DNA of 9,994 bases from Hyphomicrobiales bacterium (GCA_027069645.1 JALXEI010000361.1:1-9994), one strand, 5' to 3'. Counted from the first letter of the stretch, positions 1 to 6,277 are shown. Translations and numbers: made by a program. Notes: generated by a model from the sequence alone, not told the origin.

Positions 1-79
1 TGGCAGCCTTGCGGCTGTAACAGGGAAAAGCGAACAGGGCCATTGGCGCTGCCGCGTTCAGGATCAGGGAATATGACAA

Positions 80-442
80 ATGTCATCCACTAAAGCGACT
101 TTGAGAAAACGCAGTCACAGGGTACGCAAGTCCCTGCGACGAAATGAAAACACAAGAGCCAGACTTTCGGTTTACAGATCGAGTCAGAATATCTATGCAC
201 AGATTATTGATGACACAAAGGGGGTGACTCTTGTTGCGGCTTCGACACTTGACAAGGACCTCAAGGGCAAACTTCAAAGTGGCAGCACAATCAGCGCTGC
301 GGGTGAAGTCGGAAAACTGATCGCCTCGAAAGCCATTGCGGCCGGAGTGAAAGAAGTCGTTTTTGACCGTGGTGCATTTGTCTATCATGGACGGATCAGG
401 GCTTTGGCCGAAGCTGCGCGCGAAGGCGGATTGAATTTCTAG
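80..442 (+). CDS. rplR: 50S ribosomal protein L18
   Basis: L18 binds 5S rRNA with L5 and joins it to the central protuberance of the large subunit. The 120-residue product has the usual family length. The N-terminal 25 residues are rich in Arg and Lys, as expected for the RNA-binding tail. The core motif RARLSVYRSSQNIYAQIIDD follows at about residues 26-45, and the family-typical end VVFDRGAFVYHGRIRALAEA runs from about residue 93, closing in REGGLNF. The ATG at 80 is preceded by AGGGA at 66-70, 9 bases upstream. An ATG at 73 opens only a six-codon frame and is too close to that site. It is followed by rpsE, the standard spc operon order. Identification is near certain. Confidence 0.98.
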   Translation: MSSTKATLRKRSHRVRKSLRRNENTRARLSVYRSSQNIYAQIIDDTKGVTLVAASTLDKDLKGKLQSGSTISAAGEVGKLIASKAIAAGVKEVVFDRGAFVYHGRIRALAEAAREGGLNF

Positions 443-443
443 C

Positions 444-485
444 TTTTTACGCCCGTTAAAGGCCGGTTTTGGCCGGGCATTTTTG
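444..485 (+). other. terminator-like inverted repeats between rplR and rpsE
   Basis: The 3' flank of rplR holds GCCCG (451-455) pairing with CGGGC (474-478). Nested inside is GGCC (461-464) against GGCC (471-474). A T5 run follows at 481-485. This resembles a weak Rho-independent terminator or attenuator, but rpsE starts only 20 bases later and must be transcribed, so at most partial termination or an mRNA-processing role is likely. Function is inferred from base pairing alone. Confidence 0.35.
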
Positions 486-491
486 TTTTGA

Positions 492-496
492 AAGGA
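492..496 (+). promoter_or_regulatory. ribosome binding site deciding the rpsE start
   Basis: AAGGA lies 8 bases before a TTG at 505. It overlaps the A of the ATG at 496, so it could not serve that ATG. This favours TTG 505 as the true start. Confidence 0.6.
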
Positions 497-504
497 TGAG
501 CAAG

Positions 505-1095
505 TTGGCACGTGGTGACGGCAGAGACAGAGGTGGACGGGACGGAGGCCGCGGTCGTGATGATCGCGAGCCCGAATTTCTCGACAAACTGGTACACATC
601 AATCGTGTTGCCAAGGTTGTAAAAGGCGGCAAACGTTTCGGGTTTGCGGCACTTGTGGTGGTCGGAGATCAGAAGGGCCGGGTCGGATTTGGTCATGGCA
701 AGGCGCGGGAGGTTCCCGAGGCCATTCGCAAGGCGACTGATGATGCCCGCAAGACGCTGATACGCGTTCCCCTTCGCGAGGGACGGACCTTGCATCATGA
801 TGTCGCCGGTCGTCACGGTGCCGGCAGGGTGATCATGCGCGCCGCTCCTCCCGGGACCGGAATAATTGCCGGCGGCCCCATGCGCGCTGTTTTTGAGATG
901 CTGGGTGTGCAGGATGTGGTGGCAAAGTCGATAGGGACTTCAAATGCCTATAATATGATCAGGGCAACTTTTGATGCCCTGAAACGCGAGGACAGCCCGC
1001 GTTCGGTGGCGGCTCGCCGTGGTCTCAAGGTGAGTGATATCGTCGGTCGTCGTCGTGACGGTGTTAGCGAAGTAGCAACGCCCCAGGAAGGCTAG
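505..1095 (+). CDS. rpsE: 30S ribosomal protein S5, probable TTG start
   Basis: S5 sits at the back of the small-subunit body near the mRNA entry site and contributes to decoding accuracy. From TTG 505 the product is 196 residues beginning MARGDGRDRGG, the MAR-type opening I expect for alphaproteobacterial S5. An in-frame ATG at 496 would add only Met-Ser-Lys, but its only Shine-Dalgarno match abuts it. The N-terminal double-stranded-RNA-binding-like domain starts at FLDKLVHINRVAKVVKGG (residues 25-42) and continues through FGFAALVVVGDQKGRVGFG (45-63) and KAREVPEAIRKAT (66-78). The C-terminal domain contains GTGIIAGGPMRAVFEMLGV (117-135). An Arg/Gly/Asp-rich N-terminal tail of about 22 residues makes it longer than the roughly 167-residue E. 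coli protein. Family identity is certain; the start is likely but not proven. Confidence 0.96.
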   Translation: MARGDGRDRGGRDGGRGRDDREPEFLDKLVHINRVAKVVKGGKRFGFAALVVVGDQKGRVGFGHGKAREVPEAIRKATDDARKTLIRVPLREGRTLHHDVAGRHGAGRVIMRAAPPGTGIIAGGPMRAVFEMLGVQDVVAKSIGTSNAYNMIRATFDALKREDSPRSVAARRGLKVSDIVGRRRDGVSEVATPQEG

Positions 1096-1113
1096 AGCAG
1101 GAAAGAACTAACA

Positions 1114-1308
1114 ATGGCGAAAACAGCAAAAACCATAACTGTTATTCAGACCGGCAGTCCGATCCGGCGTCCAAAAGACCAGTTGCAGACCCTGGTCGGG
1201 TTGGGCCTTGGCAAGATCAGTCGCAAGCGGACCCTGGAAGATACCCCGGCTGTTCGTGGCATGATCAATAAGGTTTCGCATATGGTGCGAGTAATCGATG
1301 AACAATAG
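1114..1308 (+). CDS. rpmD: 50S ribosomal protein L30
   Basis: L30 is a small large-subunit protein found in many bacteria. The 64-residue product carries the single ferredoxin-like L30 fold, recognisable from KTITVIQTGSPIRRPKDQ (residues 6-23), then TLVGLGLGKISRKRTLEDTP (26-45) and the terminal MINKVSHMVRVIDEQ (50-64). The ATG at 1114 follows a purine-rich GAGCAGGAAAG stretch (1095-1105) that can serve as a ribosome binding site. The gene lies 18 bases after rpsE and 45 bases before rplO, the expected operon position. Identification is near certain. Confidence 0.97.
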   Translation: MAKTAKTITVIQTGSPIRRPKDQLQTLVGLGLGKISRKRTLEDTPAVRGMINKVSHMVRVIDEQ

Positions 1309-1353
1309 CGGGAAAAGACACCGCTCTGAAACGAATTTAAGGAATGTTGGACC

Positions 1354-1890
1354 ATGCGGCTCAATGAACTGAGAGATAATCCGGGGGCAACGAGAAAACG
1401 CAAACGCGTTGGACGAGGCATCGGGTCCGGAACCGGAAAAACGGCCGGTCGCGGTCACAAGGGACAAAAGTCCCGCTCCGGTGTGGCTATCAAAGGTTTT
1501 GAAGGCGGTCAGATGCCTATTCACATGCGATTGCCCAAGCGCGGCTTCAACAGCCCGTTTCGCAGGAAGTTCAATGTTGTGAATCTCGACCGGATTCAGG
1601 GGGCGATCGATGCGGGACAGATTGATACAGGCAATCCCGTAACGGTTGACGTTCTCGTTTCTTCCGGTGTCGTCCGGCGCGCCAGGGATGGCGTCAGGTT
1701 ATTGGGAAATGGTGAACTGAAAACAGCTGTCAGGTTTGAGGTTACAGGTGCTTCAAAAGGAGCGATTGCAGCCGTTGAAAAGGCTGGAGGAACAGTGAAG
1801 CTTGTCGAAATGCCGAAAACACCGGCAGCGCAAAAGGACAAGGTTGACTGGCGCCTTGAAAAGCGCAGAAAGAATACCAAAAAAGATTAA
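1354..1890 (+). CDS. rplO: 50S ribosomal protein L15
   Basis: L15 is a late-assembly large-subunit protein that contacts 23S rRNA through a long basic N-terminal extension. That extension is plain here: MRLNELRDNPGATRKRKRVG followed by a Gly/Lys/Arg-rich loop to about residue 48. The conserved GFEGGQMPIHMRLPKRGFN lies at residues 49-67, followed by the globular domain with a family-typical TGASKGAIAAVEKAGG at about residues 132-147. The product is 178 residues against 144 in E. coli; the excess is largely a basic tail, PAAQKDKVDWRLEKRRKNTK, near the C terminus. The ATG at 1354 follows AAGGA (1339-1343). A second ATG at 1343 is out of frame and closes at once. Confidence 0.97.
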   Translation: MRLNELRDNPGATRKRKRVGRGIGSGTGKTAGRGHKGQKSRSGVAIKGFEGGQMPIHMRLPKRGFNSPFRRKFNVVNLDRIQGAIDAGQIDTGNPVTVDVLVSSGVVRRARDGVRLLGNGELKTAVRFEVTGASKGAIAAVEKAGGTVKLVEMPKTPAAQKDKVDWRLEKRRKNTKKD

Positions 1891-1896
1891 TCATGG

Positions 1897-1929
1897 TATG
1901 ATCAGGGGAGGCGCACCCTGAATATCATA
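1897..1929 (+). other. bulged hairpin in the rplO-secY gap
   Basis: The 139-base gap between rplO and secY has no gene. Just after the rplO stop, TATGATCAGGG (1897-1907) can pair with CCCTGA (1916-1921) and TCATA (1925-1929), leaving ATA (1922-1924) as a 3-base bulge and an 8-base loop. No T-run follows, so this is not a standard terminator. An mRNA-processing or stability element is possible, but nothing shows it directly. A second, weaker pairing (GCTTTTT 1969-1975 with AAAAAGC 2005-2011) lies further down the same gap. Confidence 0.4.
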
Positions 1930-2029
1930 TCTGTTATATCTGTCCGATCCGCCGTTTTGGCAAAGCTCGCTTTTTGTCAGTCGGGTTTCGGCATGTGGGG
2001 CTCGAAAAAGCCAGTCAGGAAATCAAGGG

Positions 2030-3364
2030 ATGTCATCGGCAGCAGAACAACTTGCCTCCAACATAAATCTGTCGGCGTTCAGCAAGGCAACTGAACTGAA
2101 AAAACGCATCTGGTTTACGCTTGGTGCCCTTCTGGTTTATCGCCTCGGGACCTATATTCCTTTGCCCGGGATCAATCTGTCAGCATTGGAACAGCTGTTC
2201 AAACAAAACGAATCAGGTATTCTTGGCATGTTCAATATGTTTGCCGGGGGTGCCGTGGAGCGCATGGCGATTTTCGCCCTGAATATCATGCCGTATATTT
2301 CGGCTTCCATTATCATACAGTTGATGACAACGGTTTCGCCTCACCTTGAACAGCTCAAAAAGGAGGGTGAGCAGGGACGCCAGCAAATAAACCAGTATAC
2401 ACGCTATGGTACGGTTATTCTTGCGGCACTCCAGGCGTACGGTATTGCCGTCGGTCTTGAAGGTGCCGGGAATGTTGTAACCGACCCTGGCTGGTTTTTC
2501 CGCATTACCGCCGTTATTACGCTGGTGGGCGGGACCGTTTTTCTGATGTGGCTGGGAGAGCAGATCACGGCACGAGGAATCGGTAACGGCATATCCCTTA
2601 TCATTTTTGCCGGTATTGTTGCCGGAGTGCCTTCCGCACTGGTGGGGACTCTGGAATTATCCCGCAGGGGGACGTTGTCAGCGGGGTTGCTCATTGGCCT
2701 TATTGTGATGGTTTTTCTGGTCATCGCTTTTATTGTATTCATGGAACGGGCACAAAGACGGCTGCTTATCCAGTATCCCAAACGTCAGGTCGGCAAGAAA
2801 ATGTTTCAGGGTGACAGCTCTCACCTGCCACTGAAACTGAATACAGCGGGTGTTATTCCCCCTATTTTTGCCTCATCACTGTTGCTGTTGCCCATTACGG
2901 TTGCCAATTTCTCCGCGGGCGGTCCCGATTGGCTGACAAATATAACGGCGTTGCTTGGACGCGGGCAGCCCCTTTATCTTTTGAGTTATGTTCTGATGAT
3001 TCTGTTTTTTGCCTTCTTCTATACGGCTATCGTTTTCAATCCTGACGAAACGGCTGATAATCTGAAGAAATATGGCGGCTTCATTCCCGGTATACGACCC
3101 GGTAAACGGACGGCAGAATATATCGACTATGTTTTAACCAGAGTTACGGTTGCGGGGGCGGCATATCTGGCACTTGTATGTATTCTGCCGGAATTTCTGA
3201 TTTCCTATGCTGCGGTGCCTTTCTATTTTGGTGGCACTTCATTGCTTATTGTGGTCAGTGTTACAATGGACACGGTTGCACAGGTTCAAAGCCATCTCCT
3301 CGCGCACCAGTATGAAGGTTTGATTAAAAAAGCCAAATTGAGAAAAGGAGCACGCAGGCGATGA
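2030..3364 (+). CDS. secY: preprotein translocase channel subunit SecY
   Basis: SecY is the ten-helix pore of the SecYEG translocon in the inner membrane. It passes unfolded proteins outward, driven by SecA or the ribosome. At 444 residues it matches E. coli SecY (443). The cytoplasmic N terminus ends near residue 26 and the first membrane helix leads into LGTYIPLPGI (39-48). The helix-5 region motif ITARGIGNGISLIIFAGI lies at 179-196. The large cytoplasmic loop between helices 6 and 7 (about 238-270) is basic. GGFIPGIRPGKRTAEYID (349-366) is the loop between helices 8 and 9, and the end has the conserved QVQSHLLAHQYEGL (418-431) and a basic tail. The ATG at 2030 has AGGA 9 bases upstream. 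The last codons overlap adk, suggesting translational coupling. Confidence 0.98.
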   Translation: MSSAAEQLASNINLSAFSKATELKKRIWFTLGALLVYRLGTYIPLPGINLSALEQLFKQNESGILGMFNMFAGGAVERMAIFALNIMPYISASIIIQLMTTVSPHLEQLKKEGEQGRQQINQYTRYGTVILAALQAYGIAVGLEGAGNVVTDPGWFFRITAVITLVGGTVFLMWLGEQITARGIGNGISLIIFAGIVAGVPSALVGTLELSRRGTLSAGLLIGLIVMVFLVIAFIVFMERAQRRLLIQYPKRQVGKKMFQGDSSHLPLKLNTAGVIPPIFASSLLLLPITVANFSAGGPDWLTNITALLGRGQPLYLLSYVLMILFFAFFYTAIVFNPDETADNLKKYGGFIPGIRPGKRTAEYIDYVLTRVTVAGAAYLALVCILPEFLISYAAVPFYFGGTSLLIVVSVTMDTVAQVQSHLLAHQYEGLIKKAKLRKGARRR

Positions 3365-4005
3365 ATATTATATTACTTGGCCCTCCCGGGGCGGGAAAGG
3401 GCACACAGGCCAAACGTATTGAAGAGGCCAAAGGACTCGTTCAGCTGTCAACCGGCGATATGCTGCGTGCTGCTGTCGCCGCCGGAACCGAAGTGGGGCT
3501 GAAGGCAAAAGAAGTTATGGCCAGTGGTGGCCTTGTGTCCGATGATCTGGTGATCGGGATTATCTCTGACCGGATTGATGAGGATGATTGTCAGAACGGC
3601 TTCATTCTTGATGGCTTTCCACGCACAGTTGCCCAGGCTGAAGCGCTTGACAGATTGCTGGAAGAAAAGGGCAAGACGCTAGATGTTGTGATCGAGATGA
3701 AAGTCGAGGATGACCCGTTGATCAAACGTATTACCGGGCGTTCCACTTGCGGAGATTGCGGCGAAGGTTATCATGACGAGTTCAAGAAACCGGCGACCGA
3801 AGGTGTATGTGACAAATGCGGTGGCAGTAATTTCGTACGTCGTGCTGATGACAATGAGGAAACCGTACGTTCGCGACTGGTTGCCTATCATGAACAAACG
3901 GCTCCACTGGTTGATTATTACGGGAAAACCGGCAAGCTGAAATCAATTGACGGCATGGCCGCGATTGATGATGTAACGAAACAGATGCTGGATATTCTTT
4001 CCTGA
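3361..4005 (+). CDS. adk: adenylate kinase, zinc-LID long form
   Basis: Adenylate kinase interconverts ATP plus AMP with two ADP in the cytoplasm. The 214-residue product is the long bacterial form. Visible elements are the P-loop GPPGAGKGTQ (7-16), the AMP-binding TGDMLR (31-36) and DGFPRT (84-89), and the LID domain (about 123-160) with Arg123 and Arg127. The LID carries two CxxC pairs, Cys130/Cys133 and Cys150/Cys153, the arrangement that binds a structural zinc in many bacterial adenylate kinases; E. coli lacks these cysteines. EETVRSRL (167-174) supplies a further catalytic arginine. The ATG lies inside the secY stop (ATGA overlap). Placement directly after secY is usual in alphaproteobacteria. 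Confidence 0.98.
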   Translation: MNIILLGPPGAGKGTQAKRIEEAKGLVQLSTGDMLRAAVAAGTEVGLKAKEVMASGGLVSDDLVIGIISDRIDEDDCQNGFILDGFPRTVAQAEALDRLLEEKGKTLDVVIEMKVEDDPLIKRITGRSTCGDCGEGYHDEFKKPATEGVCDKCGGSNFVRRADDNEETVRSRLVAYHEQTAPLVDYYGKTGKLKSIDGMAAIDDVTKQMLDILS

Positions 4006-4028
4006 TGTTGAAAGAAGCGACCTGAACA

Positions 4029-4038
4029 GTCAATTGAC
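4029..4038. repeat. 10-bp palindrome GTCAATTGAC
   Basis: A perfect 10-base palindrome lies 24 bases after adk, and its TTGACG half recurs at 4051-4056, 17 bases further on. It could be a regulator site or chance; no known operator is recognised. Confidence 0.25.
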
Positions 4039-4050
4039 GGGTCTAAAGAG

Positions 4051-4080
4051 TTGACGCCTGTTGCCGAAATCGGCTAGAAA
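4051..4080 (+). promoter_or_regulatory. possible sigma-70 promoter upstream of the adk-rpsM hairpin
   Basis: TTGACG (4051-4056) and TAGAAA (4075-4080) are separated by 18 bases. The -35 matches 5 of 6 consensus bases and the -10 matches 4 of 6. If used, the downstream hairpin at 4110-4141 would lie in the rpsM leader and could act as an attenuator. It is weaker than the second candidate at 4175-4204. Confidence 0.25.
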
Positions 4081-4109
4081 GGCTCTCAATTCACGAAAAA
4101 TCCGCATAT

Positions 4110-4153
4110 CCGGCCAACGGTAGAAATATACCGGTGGCCGGTCTTGCATTTTT
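4110..4153 (+). terminator. probable terminator or attenuator hairpin between adk and rpsM
   Basis: CCGGCCAACGGT (4110-4121) pairs with ACCGGTGGCCGG (4130-4141) at 11 of 12 positions around an 8-base loop. The stem is GC-rich at its base. T5 follows at 4149-4153, starting 7 bases after the stem, which is further than in an ideal Rho-independent terminator. It most likely ends or reduces transcription from the secY-adk unit, or attenuates an upstream rpsM promoter. Confidence 0.5.
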
Positions 4154-4174
4154 ATCCGTTGTCTGAAACTTTGT

Positions 4175-4204
4175 ATGACATGCAGGGATAATTTCAGTGA
4201 TAAT
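4175..4204 (+). promoter_or_regulatory. candidate sigma-70 promoter for rpsM-rpsK-rpoA-rplQ
   Basis: ATGACA (4175-4180) and GATAAT (4199-4204) are 18 bases apart and each matches 5 of 6 consensus bases. They lie just after the terminator-like hairpin and before rpsM, where a promoter for the alpha-type operon would be expected. Transcription would begin near 4211, giving a leader of about 55 bases. Predicted by eye only. Confidence 0.4.
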
Positions 4205-4255
4205 GGAAAACAGGGCGCTCTCGGGGGCTTCGTACAGGGAAGTCAGGAGCAGGAC

Positions 4256-4260
4256 AGGAG
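4256..4260 (+). promoter_or_regulatory. ribosome binding site for the rpsM GTG start
   Basis: AGGAG lies 6 bases before GTG 4267 and fixes that codon as the start. Confidence 0.85.
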
Positions 4261-4266
4261 AACAAG

Positions 4267-4635
4267 GTGGCTCGTATAGCTGGTGTGAACATCCCGACAA
4301 ACAAGCGCGTGGTTATCGCCTTGCGCTATATTCACGGGATCGGGGACAAATTTGCCAGGGATATCTGCAAAAAAGTCGGGATTCCCGAAGAACGGCGGGT
4401 GAATGAACTTACGGATAGTGAAGTTATTCAGATTCGTGAGGTGATTGATGCAGATTATCTTGTTGAAGGTGATCTGCGGCGACAGACGGCTATGAACATC
4501 AAGCGGTTGATGGATCTGGGATGTTACCGGGGCCTGCGCCATCGTCGGGGTCTGCCGGTCAACGGACAGCGGACACATACCAATGCCCGGACCCGCAAGG
4601 GACCGGCCAAGGCCATTGCCGGCAAGAAGAAATAG
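4267..4635 (+). CDS. rpsM: 30S ribosomal protein S13, GTG start
   Basis: S13 lies in the head of the small subunit. It contacts the P-site tRNA and forms inter-subunit bridges with L5 of the large subunit. The 122-residue product begins MARIAGVNIPTNKRVVIALR, the standard opening. It has the helix-hairpin-helix type segment YIHGIGDKFARDICKKVGI (21-39) and the conserved tail GLRHRRGLPVNGQRTHTNAR (89-108), ending in a Lys-rich extension that reaches the decoding site. The start is GTG with a strong AGGAG 6 bases upstream; no in-frame ATG upstream fits the family. It is the first gene of the alpha-type operon and is followed by rpsK after 66 bases. Confidence 0.98.
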   Translation: MARIAGVNIPTNKRVVIALRYIHGIGDKFARDICKKVGIPEERRVNELTDSEVIQIREVIDADYLVEGDLRRQTAMNIKRLMDLGCYRGLRHRRGLPVNGQRTHTNARTRKGPAKAIAGKKK

Positions 4636-4649
4636 GCTCAATAATACTT

Positions 4650-4679
4650 TCTCGTGTGACTCCTTGTCATGTGACGAGA
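4650..4679 (+). other. inverted repeat in the rpsM-rpsK gap
   Basis: TCTCGT (4650-4655) can pair with ACGAGA (4674-4679), with an inner TGAC/GTCA stem around a TCCTT loop. No T-run follows, so termination is unlikely. It may influence processing or rpsK translation; this is inferred from pairing only. Confidence 0.3.
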
Positions 4680-4701
4680 GTGAAAAAGACGGAAACAGAA
4701 T

Positions 4702-5091
4702 ATGGCGAAGGAAAAGGCGCGTATCAAACGGCGCGAGCGGAAAAATATCAGTACCGGTGTTGCCCATGTCAGTGCGACTTTTAACAACACCATGATAACC
4801 ATTACAGATGCGCAGGGTAATGCAATTGCCTGGTCCACGGCCGGAACGATGGGCTTTAAGGGATCTCGTAAATCGACCCCCTATGCGGCACAGATGGCCG
4901 CAGAAGACGCAGGCAAAAAGGCCCAGGAACATGGCATGCGAACACTGGAAGTCGAGGTCAAGGGGCCGGGTTCCGGGCGCGAGTCGGCTCTTCGGGCCTT
5001 GCAGGCCATCGGCTTTCAGATCACGTCCATTCGTGATGTCACACCCATTCCCCATAACGGATGCCGTCCACGCAAGAGGCGGCGGGTTTAG
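4702..5091 (+). CDS. rpsK: 30S ribosomal protein S11
   Basis: S11 forms part of the small-subunit platform near the mRNA exit and the E site. The 129-residue product matches the family length. It has the basic N terminus AKEKARIKRRERKN, then GVAHVSATFNNTMITITDAQ (19-38), the conserved GFKGSRKSTPYAAQMAA (51-67), GPGSGRESALRALQAIGF (88-105) and the terminal DVTPIPHNGCRPRKRRRV. The ATG at 4702 has only a weak purine-rich site (ACGGAAA), but the MAKEK opening is family-typical. In this lineage the next gene is rpoA, without the rpsD seen in enterobacteria. Confidence 0.98.
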   Translation: MAKEKARIKRRERKNISTGVAHVSATFNNTMITITDAQGNAIAWSTAGTMGFKGSRKSTPYAAQMAAEDAGKKAQEHGMRTLEVEVKGPGSGRESALRALQAIGFQITSIRDVTPIPHNGCRPRKRRRV

Positions 5092-5176
5092 CTGGTTGTC
5101 GGGGCAGTGATTCCCTGATGCGGTTTTCCGGTAGCCGGTTCGGGACATTTCTGTTTATGCGGGTTTATTGGATATA

Positions 5177-5182
5177 GAGGTG
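5177..5182 (+). promoter_or_regulatory. ribosome binding site for the rpoA GTG start
   Basis: GAGGTG lies 6 bases before GTG 5189. It selects that codon over in-frame TTG 5168, GTG 5180 and GTG 5183. Confidence 0.75.
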
Positions 5183-5188
5183 GTGCAG

Positions 5189-6205
5189 GTGATTCAGAAT
5201 AACTGGCAGGAATTGATCAAGCCGACCAGGCTTGACGTCAGCTCAAAGGGCGATATCGAACGGGTTGCAACAATTGTAGCAGAACCGCTGGAGCGCGGTT
5301 TCGGGACAACACTTGGAAATGCCCTGAGAAGGGTATTGCTGTCATCCCTGCAAGGGGCTGCGATTACATCTGTGCACATTGACGGCGTGTTGCATGAGAT
5401 TTCCTCGATATCAGGTGTGCGTGAAGATGTCACAAATATTGTCCTGAATATCAAGGGGATTGCGCTTCGTATCCATTCCGAGGGGACCAAACGCATGATC
5501 CTTCACAAGGAAGGGCAGGGCGTTGTCACCGCCGGAGATATCGAAACCGGATCGGAAGTTGAAATCCTCAATCCCGAACAGGTGATATGTACGCTGGACG
5601 AAGATACGGTTCTCCATATGGAATTTACTGCTGATACAGGCAAGGGATATCAGACAGCCGATCAGAACAGGCCTGAAGACGCGCCGATCGGTCTCATTCC
5701 GGTCGACAGTCTTTACAGCCCGGTTCGTCAGGTTTCCTACCATGTCGAGAATACCCGCGAGGGGCAGGTTCTGGATTATGACAAGCTGATAATGCATGTG
5801 GAAACCGACGGGTCTGTAACGCCGGAAAGTGCCATAGCATTTGCTGCTCGTATCCTTCAGGACCAGCTAACGATTTTTGTGAACTTCGAAGAGCCTGAAG
5901 TGGTCGCGGAAGAGGCCAAGGAACCCGAACTCGCTTTCAATGCAGCCCTGCTCAAAAAGGTTGATGAACTCGAGCTTTCGGTGCGTTCGGCCAATTGTCT
6001 GAAAAACGACAATATCGTTTATATTGGCGATCTTATTCAAAAGAGCGAGGCCGCGATGCTGCGCACTCCGAATTTCGGACGCAAGTCGCTGAACGAGATT
6101 AAACAGGTGCTGGCTACAATGGGGCTGCATCTGGGGATGGAAGTTCCCAACTGGCCACCGGACAATATTGAAGAACTGGCCAAACGATATGAAGATCAGT
6201 ATTGA
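5189..6205 (+). CDS. rpoA: RNA polymerase alpha subunit, GTG start
   Basis: The alpha subunit dimerises to nucleate assembly of core RNA polymerase. Its C-terminal domain binds UP elements and activators. From GTG 5189 the product is 338 residues beginning MIQNNWQELIKP, the usual alphaproteobacterial opening. The N-terminal assembly domain (about 1-232) shows ERGFGTTLGNALRRVLLSSL (35-54). A short acidic linker follows at about 234-247. The C-terminal domain contains LELSVRSANCLKN (261-273), where Arg266 corresponds to the DNA-contacting Arg265 of E. coli, then YIGDLIQKSE (278-287) and TPNFGRKSLNEIK (293-305), ending near NWPP. Upstream in-frame TTG or GTG codons would add non-conserved residues. 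It sits between rpsK and rplQ, so transcription and translation machinery are co-expressed. Confidence 0.98.
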   Translation: MIQNNWQELIKPTRLDVSSKGDIERVATIVAEPLERGFGTTLGNALRRVLLSSLQGAAITSVHIDGVLHEISSISGVREDVTNIVLNIKGIALRIHSEGTKRMILHKEGQGVVTAGDIETGSEVEILNPEQVICTLDEDTVLHMEFTADTGKGYQTADQNRPEDAPIGLIPVDSLYSPVRQVSYHVENTREGQVLDYDKLIMHVETDGSVTPESAIAFAARILQDQLTIFVNFEEPEVVAEEAKEPELAFNAALLKKVDELELSVRSANCLKNDNIVYIGDLIQKSEAAMLRTPNFGRKSLNEIKQVLATMGLHLGMEVPNWPPDNIEELAKRYEDQY

Positions 6206-6263
6206 TCCTCAACCAACAGAAATAACCCATCTATATTTCGGCAGTGTCCGTTATATGTGACCT

Positions 6264-6270
6264 GGAGGAG
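6264..6270 (+). promoter_or_regulatory. ribosome binding site for the rplQ GTG start
   Basis: GGAGGAG, a near-perfect Shine-Dalgarno sequence, ends 7 bases before GTG 6278. It rules out the in-frame GTG at 6257, which lies before it. Confidence 0.85.
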
Positions 6271-6277
6271 AGACGTC

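Noticed and set aside
1..79. Possible end of rplF (L6) at the window start
   Set aside because: None of the three + strand frames reads as an L6 C terminus; the frame closing at TAA 16-18 shows only AALRL. The stretch looks like an intergenic leader. It holds a small hairpin, CAGCC/GGCTG (4-8 with 13-17), with no T-run, too short to call as a feature.
469..504. Longer S5 starting at TTG 469 or ATG 496
   Set aside because: TTG 469 would add residues through the terminator-like repeats with no family match. ATG 496 has its only Shine-Dalgarno match abutting or overlapping it, while TTG 505 is well spaced and gives the MAR opening.
4197..4406. 69-codon + strand frame overlapping the rpsM start
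   Set aside because: It is an overlapping frame through the rpsM ribosome binding site and the first third of rpsM, with no family resemblance.
4243..5148. 301-codon open frame on the - strand across rpsM and rpsK
   Set aside because: It is antisense to two certain ribosomal protein genes, has low-complexity unrecognisable content and spans their intergenic gap, so it is a shadow frame.
5092..5188. Regulatory element or rpsD remnant in the rpsK-rpoA gap
   Set aside because: The 97 bases contain only a tiny CCGG/CCGG pairing and no S4-like coding trace. Absence of rpsD here is normal for alphaproteobacteria.
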